Below are positions 7,470-15,513 of a stretch of 32,906 nt of DNA, in pieces. Source of the DNA: Bacteroides sp. (GTDB lineage: Bacteria; Bacteroidota; Bacteroidia; Bacteroidales; Muribaculaceae); NCBI GenBank assembly GCA_014801535.1, contig JAAVEA010000025.1, positions 1 through 32,906 on the forward strand, in the 5' to 3' direction. Position numbers and translations under genes: made by a program. The notes under the pieces were generated by a model, which saw only the letters and a list, made by a program, of their open reading frames with translations, did no database searches and was not told the DNA's origin. How positions within the stretch are numbered: the first letter of the stretch is position 1; each line of letters starts with the position of its first letter.

Positions 7470-8820
7470 TTTTCTTGATCTGCCATGCGAGCATTGCGGC
7501 TGAGACCAAGGTGGCTGCGGTGTCGCTTATAGGGAATGCTGCCCACACTCCGTCAAGTCCCCACATTCCGGGAAGAAATAGAAGTAGAGGGATCATAAAG
7601 ATGATCTGACGGGTTAGAGAGAGAAACACCGAGATGCCGGCTTTGCCGAGCGCCTGGAAAAAGTTGGTTGCCACTATCTGGAAACCTACCATCCAGAAGG
7701 CGAGGGTGACAATCTTTAGACAGTTAACGGCAACTGCAATCTGTTGCTCATTCTGCATGAACATCTGAGCTATCGGACGCGGAGCAAACTGCCCAACAAG
7801 TGTGCCTATAGTGGTGATTACCACTGCAGTTCCGGCTCCGAGCAGAAGCGTGCGGAAAAGTCGGTTATATCGTTTGGAGCCGTAGTTATAGCCGACGATG
7901 GGCTGCATACCCTGACAGATACCGATGATGATGAAAACGAAAATAGTTGCAAATCTGTTGAACACAACTATTGATGCAATGGCATTGTCGCCTCCATATT
8001 TCAGCAGGGTATTGTTGACAATGGCGTTTATGGCAGACCCCGCCACGTTGATGAGGAAGGGTGCCATACCGATATAAAGCACTCCGGCTATTATTTTCCA
8101 ATGAAGACGGAAGGTGCCTTTCACGAAATGGAGTGTATTTTTTTTATTGAAGAAGTGACCCATCACGAAGAAGGCCGTGACGAGCATGGATATGTCGGTA
8201 GCTATGGCCGCACCGCGGATTCCCCATTTGAACACAAATAGGAAGAGGGGGGCGAGAATGACATTCATGCCGGCTCCGATCATATTGGTATACATGGCTT
8301 TGCCCGGATAACCGGAGGCGCGCATCACGTTATTATAGGAGAAGGTGATATTCATTAACACCATTCCGGGGAGCACCCACATGAGAAACTCGCGTGCATA
8401 TGGGAGAGAATTGGGCGATGCACCGAAGATTGTGAGGATAGGGGTCAGGAAAATGGCGAATGCCGTGACATATAGCAGGCCGATCACCACTGAGAGGATC
8501 ACACAGTTTCCCAGAATCATTTCGGCCATTTTCTTATCGTTCTGTCCAAGCACAATCGAGACTCTTGTAGCTGCGCCCGCACCGATAAGCATCCCAAGCG
8601 CTGTGGCAAGGTTCATAACCGGAAAAGTAACGGCGATGCCGGCTACAACGTTAGGATCGTCGATAGCGTGTCCGATTACAATTGAGTCGATGATGTTGTA
8701 GATAGCCGAAATGACGGTTCCCACAACGGCAGGGAGACTGTATTTCAGGAGAATCCGCCATATAGGGGCGGTGCCTAATTCCTTTAGCCTGTCGGCTTGA
8801 TCATTAGTCGTTGTTGCCAT
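7444..8820 (-). CDS. MATE family efflux transporter
   Basis: The 458-residue integral inner-membrane protein shows the two-fold repeated 12-helix pattern of multidrug and toxin extrusion transporters (MatE domain, about 20-180 and 245-410). These transporters export organic cations or other small molecules using a sodium or proton gradient. Typical features are GTAPIWRILLKYSLPAVVG near the start, the N-half VVAGIAVTFPVMN, and the C-half GICQGMQPIVGYNYGSKRYN. The substrate cannot be inferred. The gene has its own strong-looking promoter and overlaps the 3' end of the GH3 gene tail to tail. Confidence 0.93.
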   Translation of the reverse strand: MATTTNDQADRLKELGTAPIWRILLKYSLPAVVGTVISAIYNIIDSIVIGHAIDDPNVVAGIAVTFPVMNLATALGMLIGAGAATRVSIVLGQNDKKMAEMILGNCVILSVVIGLLYVTAFAIFLTPILTIFGASPNSLPYAREFLMWVLPGMVLMNITFSYNNVMRASGYPGKAMYTNMIGAGMNVILAPLFLFVFKWGIRGAAIATDISMLVTAFFVMGHFFNKKNTLHFVKGTFRLHWKIIAGVLYIGMAPFLINVAGSAINAIVNNTLLKYGGDNAIASIVVFNRFATIFVFIIIGICQGMQPIVGYNYGSKRYNRLFRTLLLGAGTAVVITTIGTLVGQFAPRPIAQMFMQNEQQIAVAVNCLKIVTLAFWMVGFQIVATNFFQALGKAGISVFLSLTRQIIFMIPLLLFLPGMWGLDGVWAAFPISDTAATLVSAAMLAWQIKKIKGKSAQE

Positions 8821-8861
8821 AGTTTATAGTAAGGGAGAGGATATGCCTATTCTCGCAACTA

Positions 8862-8893
8862 CAAAGGTAACTCTTTTCCGGCATAACGCCAAA
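8862..8893 (-). promoter_or_regulatory. Promoter of the MATE gene
   Basis: On the minus strand, TTTG (8890-8893) is followed after exactly 20 nt by TACCTTTG (8862-8869), matching the Bacteroidetes -33/-7 consensus. It lies about 41 bp before the ATG at 8820. Confidence 0.8.
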
Positions 8894-8976
8894 GGGAATC
8901 ATATTTATTCCGCAATCCAACTGAAAAATCGACGGGTTTCCATAAAAATTAAAAATTCAGTGTCATTGTAATATGG

Positions 8977-9013
8977 GTAAAAAGAAAAGAGGACTCTCGC
9001 GATGAGAATCCTC
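8977..9013 (-). terminator. Intrinsic terminator of tRNA-Leu(CAA)
   Basis: Read on the minus strand, a hairpin with arms 9013-9004 and 8997-8989 (GAGGA, mismatch, TCTC) is followed by a T-rich run (TTTTCTTTTT). It starts 8 nt after the tRNA 3' end. Confidence 0.85.
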
Positions 9014-9020
9014 AGTTCTG

Positions 9021-9102
9021 TACCCTGAGCCGGGGTCGAACCGGCACGGATTGCTCCACTGGTGTTTGAGACCAGCGCGTCTACCGATTCCGCCATCAGG
9101 GC
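9021..9102 (-). tRNA. tRNA-Leu (anticodon CAA)
   Basis: The minus strand folds as a class II tRNA. The acceptor arm is GCCCTGA with TCAGGGT, there is a D-arm with GGTAGACGC, and the anticodon stem CTGGT/ACCAG encloses the loop CTCAAAC (anticodon CAA, decoding UUG). A variable arm and the T-loop GGTTCGACCCC follow. The discriminator is A, and CCA is not encoded (CAG follows), unlike the other tRNA-Leu in this window. Confidence 0.95.
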
Positions 9103-9113
9103 CTTTGCACTTG

Positions 9114-9145
9114 CAAAGTTAAGAAATATTTGTGATATACGCAAA
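9114..9145 (-). promoter_or_regulatory. Promoter of tRNA-Leu(CAA)
   Basis: On the minus strand, TTTG (9142-9145), 20 nt, then TAACTTTG (9114-9121) is a full consensus match, 11 bp upstream of the tRNA 5' end. The -33 box sits directly after the stop codon of the preceding gene. Confidence 0.85.
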
Positions 9146-9149
9146 TAAA

Positions 9150-10403
9150 TTATTCAAACCTTATTCTTGATTTGCGTAACACTTTCCAACATCCGTTTTC
9201 GAGAATTGCCGTTCCCGGGGTTTCGGTGATGATTCCGGAGGCAGTCTCGGCTTCCTCAAAATTATCGCTGACGCATCCGCCGGCCAGATATTGGAGAGGA
9301 TTGGAGGTTACGAGGTCGATAGCTTCGGGGGTTCCGACAAAACGGAATGTTCCGACAACACCGTCTTTTGTGTCGAGACGGAACACGGTGTGATTCGGAT
9401 TGGGGCGGCGGTCACCACGTACAAACAATCCTTTTGGATTGGCGCGTCCCAGATATATCTCATTGATAATCTTAGGTTGAGGTTTCGCATCCTCTTTGCT
9501 TCGAGCCGGTGTCGGTGCCGAAGTCTCTTTCTTACGTTCCGCCGTCTGTGCGGCACGCTGCTTTATGGTCTCTGCCTTGGCTTGCTCTACTTCCGCTTTA
9601 AGACGGGCAACTTCGGAGCGGAGTTTATTATTCTCTGCCTCAAGTGCAGAAAGTTCTTTTTTAAGTTTCTTATCATCTCCACTGAGCACACGGCTCTCTT
9701 TCCCCTGTTTTTTCATCATGTTGGCAGCATATACCATGAGCCACACCACCAATATCACAAGGATTATAAGGATGATGACATAGATCCAAGTGTGACTTTT
9801 AGCTTTTTCCGGGCGTTCTGCCAAAGCCATGCTCTGTTCGTCGGCTTGCAGAACGGCTAATGAATCTGCAAAGGACTCCTCCTGATGCACCACCTCCTGG
9901 GGCTCGGGAATGGATATGCCGGCATCTTCATTTTGAGTTTCTGCTGCGTTGTCCGGTTCCTTTTTCTCTTCGGCTTTAGGTTCCTCCTTTTTAGGTTCTT
10001 CGGCGGGTTGGGCAGAAGGAGCGGAGACATTAATGGCACTCACTTTGGCTTTTACGCGATCCTTGGCGCGTTTCCCGGCGGCATTGAGGGCAGGGGAGGT
10101 GAAGAAAGTGCTTCCCCAGAATTGCACGAAACGTTGTTTATCCCATGATGAGTAATCAGCCGGAATGCTTACCGACTTGAAAGCCTTTAGGTTTTCCTTT
10201 TCCTGCGTTTTGAGTTTAGACTCCAGATCTGACATAGACGAAGCCGACAGATCATCGAGATAGCCGGAGCCATCGTTGGCCCACCGCAGATAGAGTTTTG
10301 CCGCAATTACCTTCGCTTCCTCCATATCCTTATCCGACACTGCGAATGAAGGGAGAACAGTGAGCGCAAGAAGCAATATGCAGAAAAGATTTTTAAGTTT
10401 CAT
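9150..10403 (-). CDS. Unrecognised membrane protein with signal peptide, coiled coil and C-terminal domain
   Basis: I do not recognise this family. From the chosen ATG the protein is 417 residues. In order it has a signal peptide (KNLFCILLLALTVLPSFA), a roughly 100-residue Trp/Lys-rich domain (AKLYLRWANDGSGYLDDL), a Pro/Glu/Lys-rich linker (about 130-170), one hydrophobic helix (WIYVIILIILVILVVWLMVY, about 205-225), a coiled coil (about 240-295), and a 100-residue C-terminal domain containing NEIYLGRANPKGLFVRGDR and ending RKSRIRFE. This suggests an envelope protein with a periplasmic N-terminus and a cytoplasmic C-terminal domain. I chose 10403 because the signal peptide starts cleanly there; an ATG at 10415 would add four residues. 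No enzyme motif is seen. Confidence 0.7.
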   Translation of the reverse strand: MKLKNLFCILLLALTVLPSFAVSDKDMEEAKVIAAKLYLRWANDGSGYLDDLSASSMSDLESKLKTQEKENLKAFKSVSIPADYSSWDKQRFVQFWGSTFFTSPALNAAGKRAKDRVKAKVSAINVSAPSAQPAEEPKKEEPKAEEKKEPDNAAETQNEDAGISIPEPQEVVHQEESFADSLAVLQADEQSMALAERPEKAKSHTWIYVIILIILVILVVWLMVYAANMMKKQGKESRVLSGDDKKLKKELSALEAENNKLRSEVARLKAEVEQAKAETIKQRAAQTAERKKETSAPTPARSKEDAKPQPKIINEIYLGRANPKGLFVRGDRRPNPNHTVFRLDTKDGVVGTFRFVGTPEAIDLVTSNPLQYLAGGCVSDNFEEAETASGIITETPGTAILENGCWKVLRKSRIRFE

Positions 10404-10510
10404 AATGACAGTCAAAATTAATTCGTTTCACTGAAATCGGTCTTGAACCGGAATACAAAATTAATCAAAACTTTGTCAAAAACCTCGGCTGCAGAAAAAT
10501 TTTTATAAAA

Positions 10511-11119
10511 TCAGATGTGTCGGCTAAGAAGTTCGCTCTCGATGTCGTCGAGAGTAACCCCCATCTCCTCAAGCAGCACGAGGTAATGAAACATAAGATC
10601 GGATGCTTCATAGATGAAACGGCTACGGTTGCCATCTACGGCCTCAATGGCAGACTCCACGGCTTCCTCTCCGACTTTCTGGGCAATTTTCTTGATACCT
10701 CTGATAAAGAGCCGGGTTGTATAGGAGTCTTCAGGCATATCACGATGGCGTTGCTTCACTACTTCGGATAGTTTACGGATAAAGCCTTCTTCGGAAGGAG
10801 TGTCGAAACATGATTCGGTGCCTCTGTGGCATGTGGGCCCAACGGGCAAAGCCTTGATCAGAAGAGTGTCGTTATCGCAATCCATATACATCTCTTTCAG
10901 AAGAAGATGATTGCCCGAGGTTTCACCTTTTGTCCATAGGCGATTGCGAGAACGGCTGAAAAAAGTAACCATCCCTGTTTCTATGGTTTTATCGAAGGCT
11001 TCCCGGTTCATATAGCCTAACATCAATACTTTCATCGACACTGCATCCTGAATAATGACGGGCAGGAGATTATCGGTATTTTTGGAGAGATTGAAATCGT
11101 CAAAATTTATTTTATTCAT
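10511..11119 (-). CDS. hisIE: Bifunctional phosphoribosyl-AMP cyclohydrolase/phosphoribosyl-ATP diphosphatase
   Basis: The 202-residue HisIE fusion catalyses steps 2 and 3 of histidine synthesis. The HisI half (about 1-108) has the metal-binding DCDNDTLL (Asp80, Asp82, Asp84) and Cys97 and Cys104 in GPTCHRGTESC. The HisE half (about 112-195) has RGIKKIAQKVGEEAVESAIEA and EASDLMFHYLVLL. Length fits the fused form of Bacteroidetes and enterobacteria. It is the last gene of the his operon and is separated from hisF by a 121-bp spacer containing a tandem repeat, the only long gap in the operon. I see no strong terminator after it. Confidence 0.96.
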   Translation of the reverse strand: MNKINFDDFNLSKNTDNLLPVIIQDAVSMKVLMLGYMNREAFDKTIETGMVTFFSRSRNRLWTKGETSGNHLLLKEMYMDCDNDTLLIKALPVGPTCHRGTESCFDTPSEEGFIRKLSEVVKQRHRDMPEDSYTTRLFIRGIKKIAQKVGEEAVESAIEAVDGNRSRFIYEASDLMFHYLVLLEEMGVTLDDIESELLSRHI

Positions 11120-11134
11120 ATGGTAAAATTTTTA

Positions 11135-11230
11135 TTGCGGCACAGCCGCCGGCGGAAACTGCTACGCGCTGATTCTTTGTTGCGGCACAGCCGGCGGAAA
11201 CTGCTACGCGCTGATTCTTTGTTGCGGCGG
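11135..11230. repeat. Tandem 45/42-bp repeat between hisF and hisIE
   Basis: Unit 1 (11135-11179) and unit 2 (11180-11221) start TTGCGGCACAGCC and end CTGATTCTTTG; unit 2 lacks 3 nt. A third partial unit begins at 11222. Unit 1 contains the palindrome CCGCCGGCGG. The open frames that cross it encode only arginine- and serine-rich repeats and look spurious. Confidence 0.9.
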
Positions 11231-11240
11231 AGAGGGGCGG

Positions 11241-12005
11241 TCAGTTGGCTACGCTTCGGATGGGGATTCCGGCTTTTTGCAGCTTCGCCTTCAATTCCTT
11301 TATCGTTATTTCGCCATAATGGAAAATACTGGCGGCAAGAGCTGCGTCGGCCTTCCCGATGGAAAGAACTTCCACAATATCTTCCGCAGATCCGGCGCCG
11401 CCGGAGGCGATGACCGGAATAGAGAGTGAATCGCAAAGTTGTGCGAAGGTTGTGTTTGGATAGCCGTTGCGAGTGCCGTCGTGGTCCATTGATGTAAACA
11501 TGATCTCGCCGGCTCCCCTCCTCTCAACTTCTTTCGCCCAAGAGAAGAGTTCGAGATCGGTGAGTTTCGAGCCTCCATGAGTGGTGACACGCCACACACC
11601 GTCGATCTGTTTTGCATCTATAGCGACAACTACAAACTGACGTCCGTAGCGAGAGGAGATTTCACTAATGAGTTCAGGATTGGCCACCGCTGCGCTATTG
11701 ACCGTTATTTTATCCGCTCCGGCATCGAGCAGCCGGGCGGCATCTTCAACAGAAGCGATCCCTCCTCCCACTGTGAAAGGGATGTTTATTCTTTCAGCAA
11801 TACGACCGACCAATTCAGTGAATGTGTTGCGTCCCTCTTTTGTGGCCGATATGTCAAGATATACCAGTTCGTCGGCTCCCTCGGCAGCATAGCGGACTCC
11901 TAATTCGACAGGATCCCCTACATCGGTAAGACCCTCGAAGTTTATACCCTTGACCGTGCGGCCATCTTTCACGTCAAGGCAGGGAATGATTCTTTTAGCA
12001 GGCAT
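11241..12005 (-). CDS. hisF: Imidazole glycerol phosphate synthase cyclase subunit
   Basis: The 254-residue TIM barrel works with HisH to turn PRFAR plus ammonia into IGP and AICAR. Catalytic Asp11 ([16 protein letters not shown]) and Asp130 ([10 protein letters not shown]) are at the expected positions. The phosphate-binding loops FTVGGGI and VIASGGAGS are present. Length and start are normal for the family. It lies 33 bp after hisA; the next gene is hisIE, after the repeat spacer. Confidence 0.97.
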   Translation of the reverse strand: MPAKRIIPCLDVKDGRTVKGINFEGLTDVGDPVELGVRYAAEGADELVYLDISATKEGRNTFTELVGRIAERINIPFTVGGGIASVEDAARLLDAGADKITVNSAAVANPELISEISSRYGRQFVVVAIDAKQIDGVWRVTTHGGSKLTDLELFSWAKEVERRGAGEIMFTSMDHDGTRNGYPNTTFAQLCDSLSIPVIASGGAGSAEDIVEVLSIGKADAALAASIFHYGEITIKELKAKLQKAGIPIRSVAN

Positions 12006-12038
12006 TATATCGTGGAGTGAAGTTGTTTATTACGGATT

Positions 12039-12761
12039 TCAATTAGAGAAGTTTCTGATCTCATCAAGAGAGATCTGATTTTCATATATAGCTTTCCCTA
12101 CTATCACGCGGGGCAAACCGAGTCGGTCGAGTCTCCTGATATCTTCCATTGAGGAGATCCCTCCTGATACGGTAAACGTAAGTTGCGGATAGGCGGCCGC
12201 CAGATTCGTGTAAAGGGTGTCGGAAGGTCCCTGAAGCATTCCGTCTCTGGAGATGTCGGTGCAGATCACCTCCTTTAGTCCGTATGGAATGAAGCGTTCG
12301 ATCAGTTCCTCTATTGATAGGGAGGAATCTTCCTGCCATCCGTTGACCGACACCTTCCCGGCGCGAACATCAGCACCAAGGATTATACGATTCCCTCCAA
12401 ATTCGTTCAGCCACTCTTCCATTAGTTCCGGATTCCTGACAGCCAATGAACCGATGATAACAAAGTCAGCACCGGCTTCAAACGCAGCCTCCAACCCTTC
12501 ACGACTTTTTACACCGCCTCCCCATTCTATTTTGAGCAATCCTTCAGAGGCTATATCGCGAAGCACATGTAGGTTGCATGGTTGCCCCGTCTTGGCACCG
12601 TCGAGATCAACCAGGTGCAGCCGTTTTATCCCGGCACCGGCATAAAGGCGCGCCATTTCCACGGGAGTCGCTGCATAGGTGGTCTTACGGGAATAGTCTC
12701 CCTGCGAAAGGCGCACACATTCTCCGTTGATAATGTCGATTGCGGGAAGTATCTCTATCAT
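12039..12761 (-). CDS. hisA: Phosphoribosylformimino-AICAR-phosphate isomerase
   Basis: The 240-residue TIM-barrel isomerase converts ProFAR to PRFAR, step 4 of histidine synthesis. The N-terminal MIEILPAIDIINGECVRL carries the catalytic Asp9. The second catalytic Asp lies in RIILGADVRAGKVSVNGW, and the phosphate loops WGGGVKS and TVSGGIS are present. It sits 2 nt after the hisH stop and 33 bp before hisF, in the conserved H-A-F order. Confidence 0.97.
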   Translation of the reverse strand: MIEILPAIDIINGECVRLSQGDYSRKTTYAATPVEMARLYAGAGIKRLHLVDLDGAKTGQPCNLHVLRDIASEGLLKIEWGGGVKSREGLEAAFEAGADFVIIGSLAVRNPELMEEWLNEFGGNRIILGADVRAGKVSVNGWQEDSSLSIEELIERFIPYGLKEVICTDISRDGMLQGPSDTLYTNLAAAYPQLTFTVSGGISSMEDIRRLDRLGLPRVIVGKAIYENQISLDEIRNFSN

Positions 12762-12763
12762 AT

Positions 12764-13348
12764 TTATATCTTTAAAAAATTATCCAGAATGCGCTCGCCC
12801 GTTTCTCCGCTCTTCTCGGGATGAAACTGGCAACCGTAGAAATTCTCATATTTCAGTGCCGCAGAGAACATATCCGGATGTCGGGAGGTGGCTATGGTGT
12901 CGGAGCATAGGGGAGCGAAATAGCTATGTACGAAATATACAAACTCACCGCTTGCAATCCCTTTGAAAAGCTTTGATTCCATATTTGAAAGCTGGCACCA
13001 GCCCATGTTGGGCACTTTCACTCCGGGAGCTTCATGAAAACGTTTCACCTTGGCATCGAATATGCCCATACACTCAGCATCACCCTCCTCGGAATGGCGA
13101 CACATCACCTGCATACCCACGCATATCCCAAGAACGGGACGTCGTGTCTTTGTTATAACTCCGGGCAGTTCGAGGCGTTTAAGATTTGCCATCGCCTCCG
13201 CCGCGTTTCCTACACCCGGAAGAATTATATGAGAGGCATTCCTGATCTCTTCCGGATCGGCAGTAAGTTTCCATTCGGCACCCAGACGCTGCAAAGCATA
13301 TCCCAGCGAACGGATGTTACCCATGTTGTAGTCTATAACTGCTATCAT
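12764..13348 (-). CDS. hisH: Imidazole glycerol phosphate synthase glutamine amidotransferase subunit
   Basis: The 194-residue class I glutamine amidotransferase supplies ammonia to HisF. The nucleophile is Cys76 in PVLGICVGMQ, and the His and Glu of the triad are in GCQFHPEKSG. N-terminal IDYNMGNIRS and ILPGVGNAAEAM are typical. It starts within the hisB stop (4-bp ATGA-type overlap) and ends 2 nt before hisA, so translation is probably coupled. Confidence 0.97.
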   Translation of the reverse strand: MIAVIDYNMGNIRSLGYALQRLGAEWKLTADPEEIRNASHIILPGVGNAAEAMANLKRLELPGVITKTRRPVLGICVGMQVMCRHSEEGDAECMGIFDAKVKRFHEAPGVKVPNMGWCQLSNMESKLFKGIASGEFVYFVHSYFAPLCSDTIATSRHPDMFSAALKYENFYGCQFHPEKSGETGERILDNFLKI

Positions 13349-14472
13349 AATATCCCTTTGCTTGTTGGAATGTTATAATTGAACGGATCTTGTCTGACCG
13401 CCATTTTTAATGCGCGGGCAAAAGCTTTGAACACACCTTCGATAAGGTGGTGGTTGTTGCTCCCTTTCGCGCTGATGTGGAGGTTGACTTTCATTGCGCA
13501 GGCAAGTGAATGAAAGAAATGGCTGAACATTTCAGTTGGGGTGTCGCCCACATACTCGCGTGTGAACTCCACATCCCATTGAAAGTCGAAGCGGCCGCCG
13601 AGGTCGATAAGGACCATAGCCCTTGATTCATCCATCGGGAGCACAAATCCGTAACGTTCGATTCCCCGTTTGTCACCCAGTGCCTTAGCAATCGCCTCGC
13701 CTAAAGCTATAGCCACATCTTCCATGGTGTGGTGTTCATCTACCTCAAGGTCTCCTTTGCAAGAGAGTTTCAGAGAAATACCCGAATGGTGAGGAATCTG
13801 GCTGAGCATATGATCGAAAAACTTCAGACCCGTATCTATTTCGGATTTGCCGTTTCCATTCAGGTCTACCGATACTTTTATCTCGGTTTCTGATGTTATC
13901 CTTTCTATAAGTGCATTTCTGCCGGAAGAAAGTATATGGCTTGCTATCTTGTGCCAGTCGGATGCAATCAAGGCAGCACCGGCAGCTGCGCCATTATCTG
14001 TTATGATGGCGTAATCCGGTTCAGCCTCAGAAGAAGTTAACAGAATCCCTTGTGCGCCGAGATTGGCTGCAAGCTGAAGGTCGGTCAGACGGTCACCGAT
14101 TACGAAGGAGGCGGAGAGATCGTAGGAACCATCCATATATCCGGTGAGCATGGCGGTTCCGGGTTTGCGAGTCGGAAGATTATCTTCCGGAAAACTGCGG
14201 TCGATAAACTCAGCGTCGAATATCACACCCTCGCCGCGTAAAGTCTCGATCATCTTGTCGTGAGCCGGATGAAAGGTATGCTCTGGGAATGATGGCGTGC
14301 CGAGACCATCTTGATTGGACACCAATACAAGCTCGTATCCTCTGTTGGAGAGCGAACGCAAGGCCGAGATAGCGCCCGGCACGAACGAAAGTTTCTCGAG
14401 TGAGTCAATCTGCTCATCCTCCGGTTCACGGATTATGGTGCCGTCGCGGTCGATAAATATAGCTTTTTTCAT
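13345..14472 (-). CDS. hisB: Bifunctional histidinol-phosphatase/imidazoleglycerol-phosphate dehydratase
   Basis: The 375-residue fusion covers two steps. The N-terminal HAD phosphatase (about 1-165) begins KKAIFIDRDGTI with Asp8 and Asp10. The C-terminal IGP dehydratase (about 185-375) has GLKFFDHMLSQIPHHSG and DEHHTMEDVAIALGEA, the metal-binding His pattern. The HAD part lacks the Cys/His zinc loop known from E. coli HisB; the region reads IDRSFPEDNLPTRKPGT. It starts 4 nt after hisC and overlaps hisH by 4 bp. Confidence 0.96.
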   Translation of the reverse strand: MKKAIFIDRDGTIIREPEDEQIDSLEKLSFVPGAISALRSLSNRGYELVLVSNQDGLGTPSFPEHTFHPAHDKMIETLRGEGVIFDAEFIDRSFPEDNLPTRKPGTAMLTGYMDGSYDLSASFVIGDRLTDLQLAANLGAQGILLTSSEAEPDYAIITDNGAAAGAALIASDWHKIASHILSSGRNALIERITSETEIKVSVDLNGNGKSEIDTGLKFFDHMLSQIPHHSGISLKLSCKGDLEVDEHHTMEDVAIALGEAIAKALGDKRGIERYGFVLPMDESRAMVLIDLGGRFDFQWDVEFTREYVGDTPTEMFSHFFHSLACAMKVNLHISAKGSNNHHLIEGVFKAFARALKMAVRQDPFNYNIPTSKGIL

Positions 14473-14476
14473 TAGT

Positions 14477-15505
14477 TTACTTAAATTGCTGAATAAGAGA
14501 TATGGTTGCGGCGTTCTCCTCCGGTGTGCCTATGGTGATTCGCAATGAATTATCGCACAAAGGCATGCGCGACCGATCCCGGACCAGCACGCCGTTCTCG
14601 GCAAGATAATTGTAAAGATGGTCTGCATCCTTTACTTTCACTAATAGAAAATTTGCATCGGAAGGATACACCTTCAACACGCAGGGCGCCTCTTCAAGAG
14701 CCTTGGCCATCCGGTGGCGTTCGCTTTTTATCTCCGTGATGTGATTGCCGGTGCCTTGTTCCATCCTATGCAAAAGTTCCTCCTGCACAAGCGAACTCAT
14801 ATTGTATGGATATTTCACACGGTCGAAAAAACCTATTATCTCCGCCGAAGCAAAAGCCATTCCGGCACGAAGGCCGGCCAATCCCCATGCCTTTGAGAAG
14901 GTTCGGAGCACAATCAGATTCTCCACCGAGTTAATTTTATCAAGCATAGACCCCTTGTCGGAAAAATCGGCATAGGCTTCGTCAACAATCACAATCCCCT
15001 TGAATCTATGCGCGATCTCCAGAATCTCCTCTTTGGGAAAAGCATTCCCGGTAGGGTTATTGGGAGAACATATCCAGATTATTTTAGAGTTGCTGTCTGT
15101 GGCATCAAGTATTCGATCTGCAGGGAGTGAGAAATCTTCATTAAGCAGCACCTCACGCACTTCCACATTATTTATTGTGGCCGCCACTTTATAGACACCG
15201 TAACTTGGTGCGATCGCTATTACATTATCCTTGCCCGGCTCGCAAAATATTCTGAACGCCACGTCGATAGCTTCGTCACTCCCTGCACCTCCGATGAAAA
15301 TACAATCGGACGATATACCCGTCATCCGCGCCACTCGTTTTTTTAGCTCTTTCTGATGGGGGTCCGGATAGCGGTTCGCTCCATTATTATAAGGCGATTC
15401 GTTGGCATCAAGCCATACTGAGATTCCGGTGCCCTGAAACTCATCGCGTGCGGTGGAATATGGCTCCAGTTCAAGTATGTTTTTTCTGATATATTTTCTC
15501 ATCAC
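14477..15505 (-). CDS. hisC: Histidinol-phosphate aminotransferase
   Basis: The 342-residue PLP-dependent class I/II aminotransferase makes histidinol phosphate from imidazole acetol phosphate. The substrate segment LDANESPYN is near the start, SPNNPTGN at about 147-154, and IVDEAYADF around Asp175/Tyr178. The PLP Lys205 is in RTFSKAWGLAGLRAG. Two ATGs are adjacent at 15505 and 15502, and either may be used. It is 8 nt after hisD and 4 nt before hisB. Confidence 0.96.
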   Translation of the reverse strand: MMRKYIRKNILELEPYSTARDEFQGTGISVWLDANESPYNNGANRYPDPHQKELKKRVARMTGISSDCIFIGGAGSDEAIDVAFRIFCEPGKDNVIAIAPSYGVYKVAATINNVEVREVLLNEDFSLPADRILDATDSNSKIIWICSPNNPTGNAFPKEEILEIAHRFKGIVIVDEAYADFSDKGSMLDKINSVENLIVLRTFSKAWGLAGLRAGMAFASAEIIGFFDRVKYPYNMSSLVQEELLHRMEQGTGNHITEIKSERHRMAKALEEAPCVLKVYPSDANFLLVKVKDADHLYNYLAENGVLVRDRSRMPLCDNSLRITIGTPEENAATISLIQQFK

Positions 15506-15513
15506 TGCAATCT

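Noticed and set aside
8905..9144. 79-codon minus frame over tRNA-Leu(CAA)
   Set aside because: It covers the tRNA, its promoter and its terminator, and its translation has no protein-like features.
11116..11436. Frames with repeated Arg/Ser motifs across the hisF-hisIE spacer
   Set aside because: The pattern comes from the DNA repeat whose period is a multiple of three, not from a protein gene; they overlap hisF.
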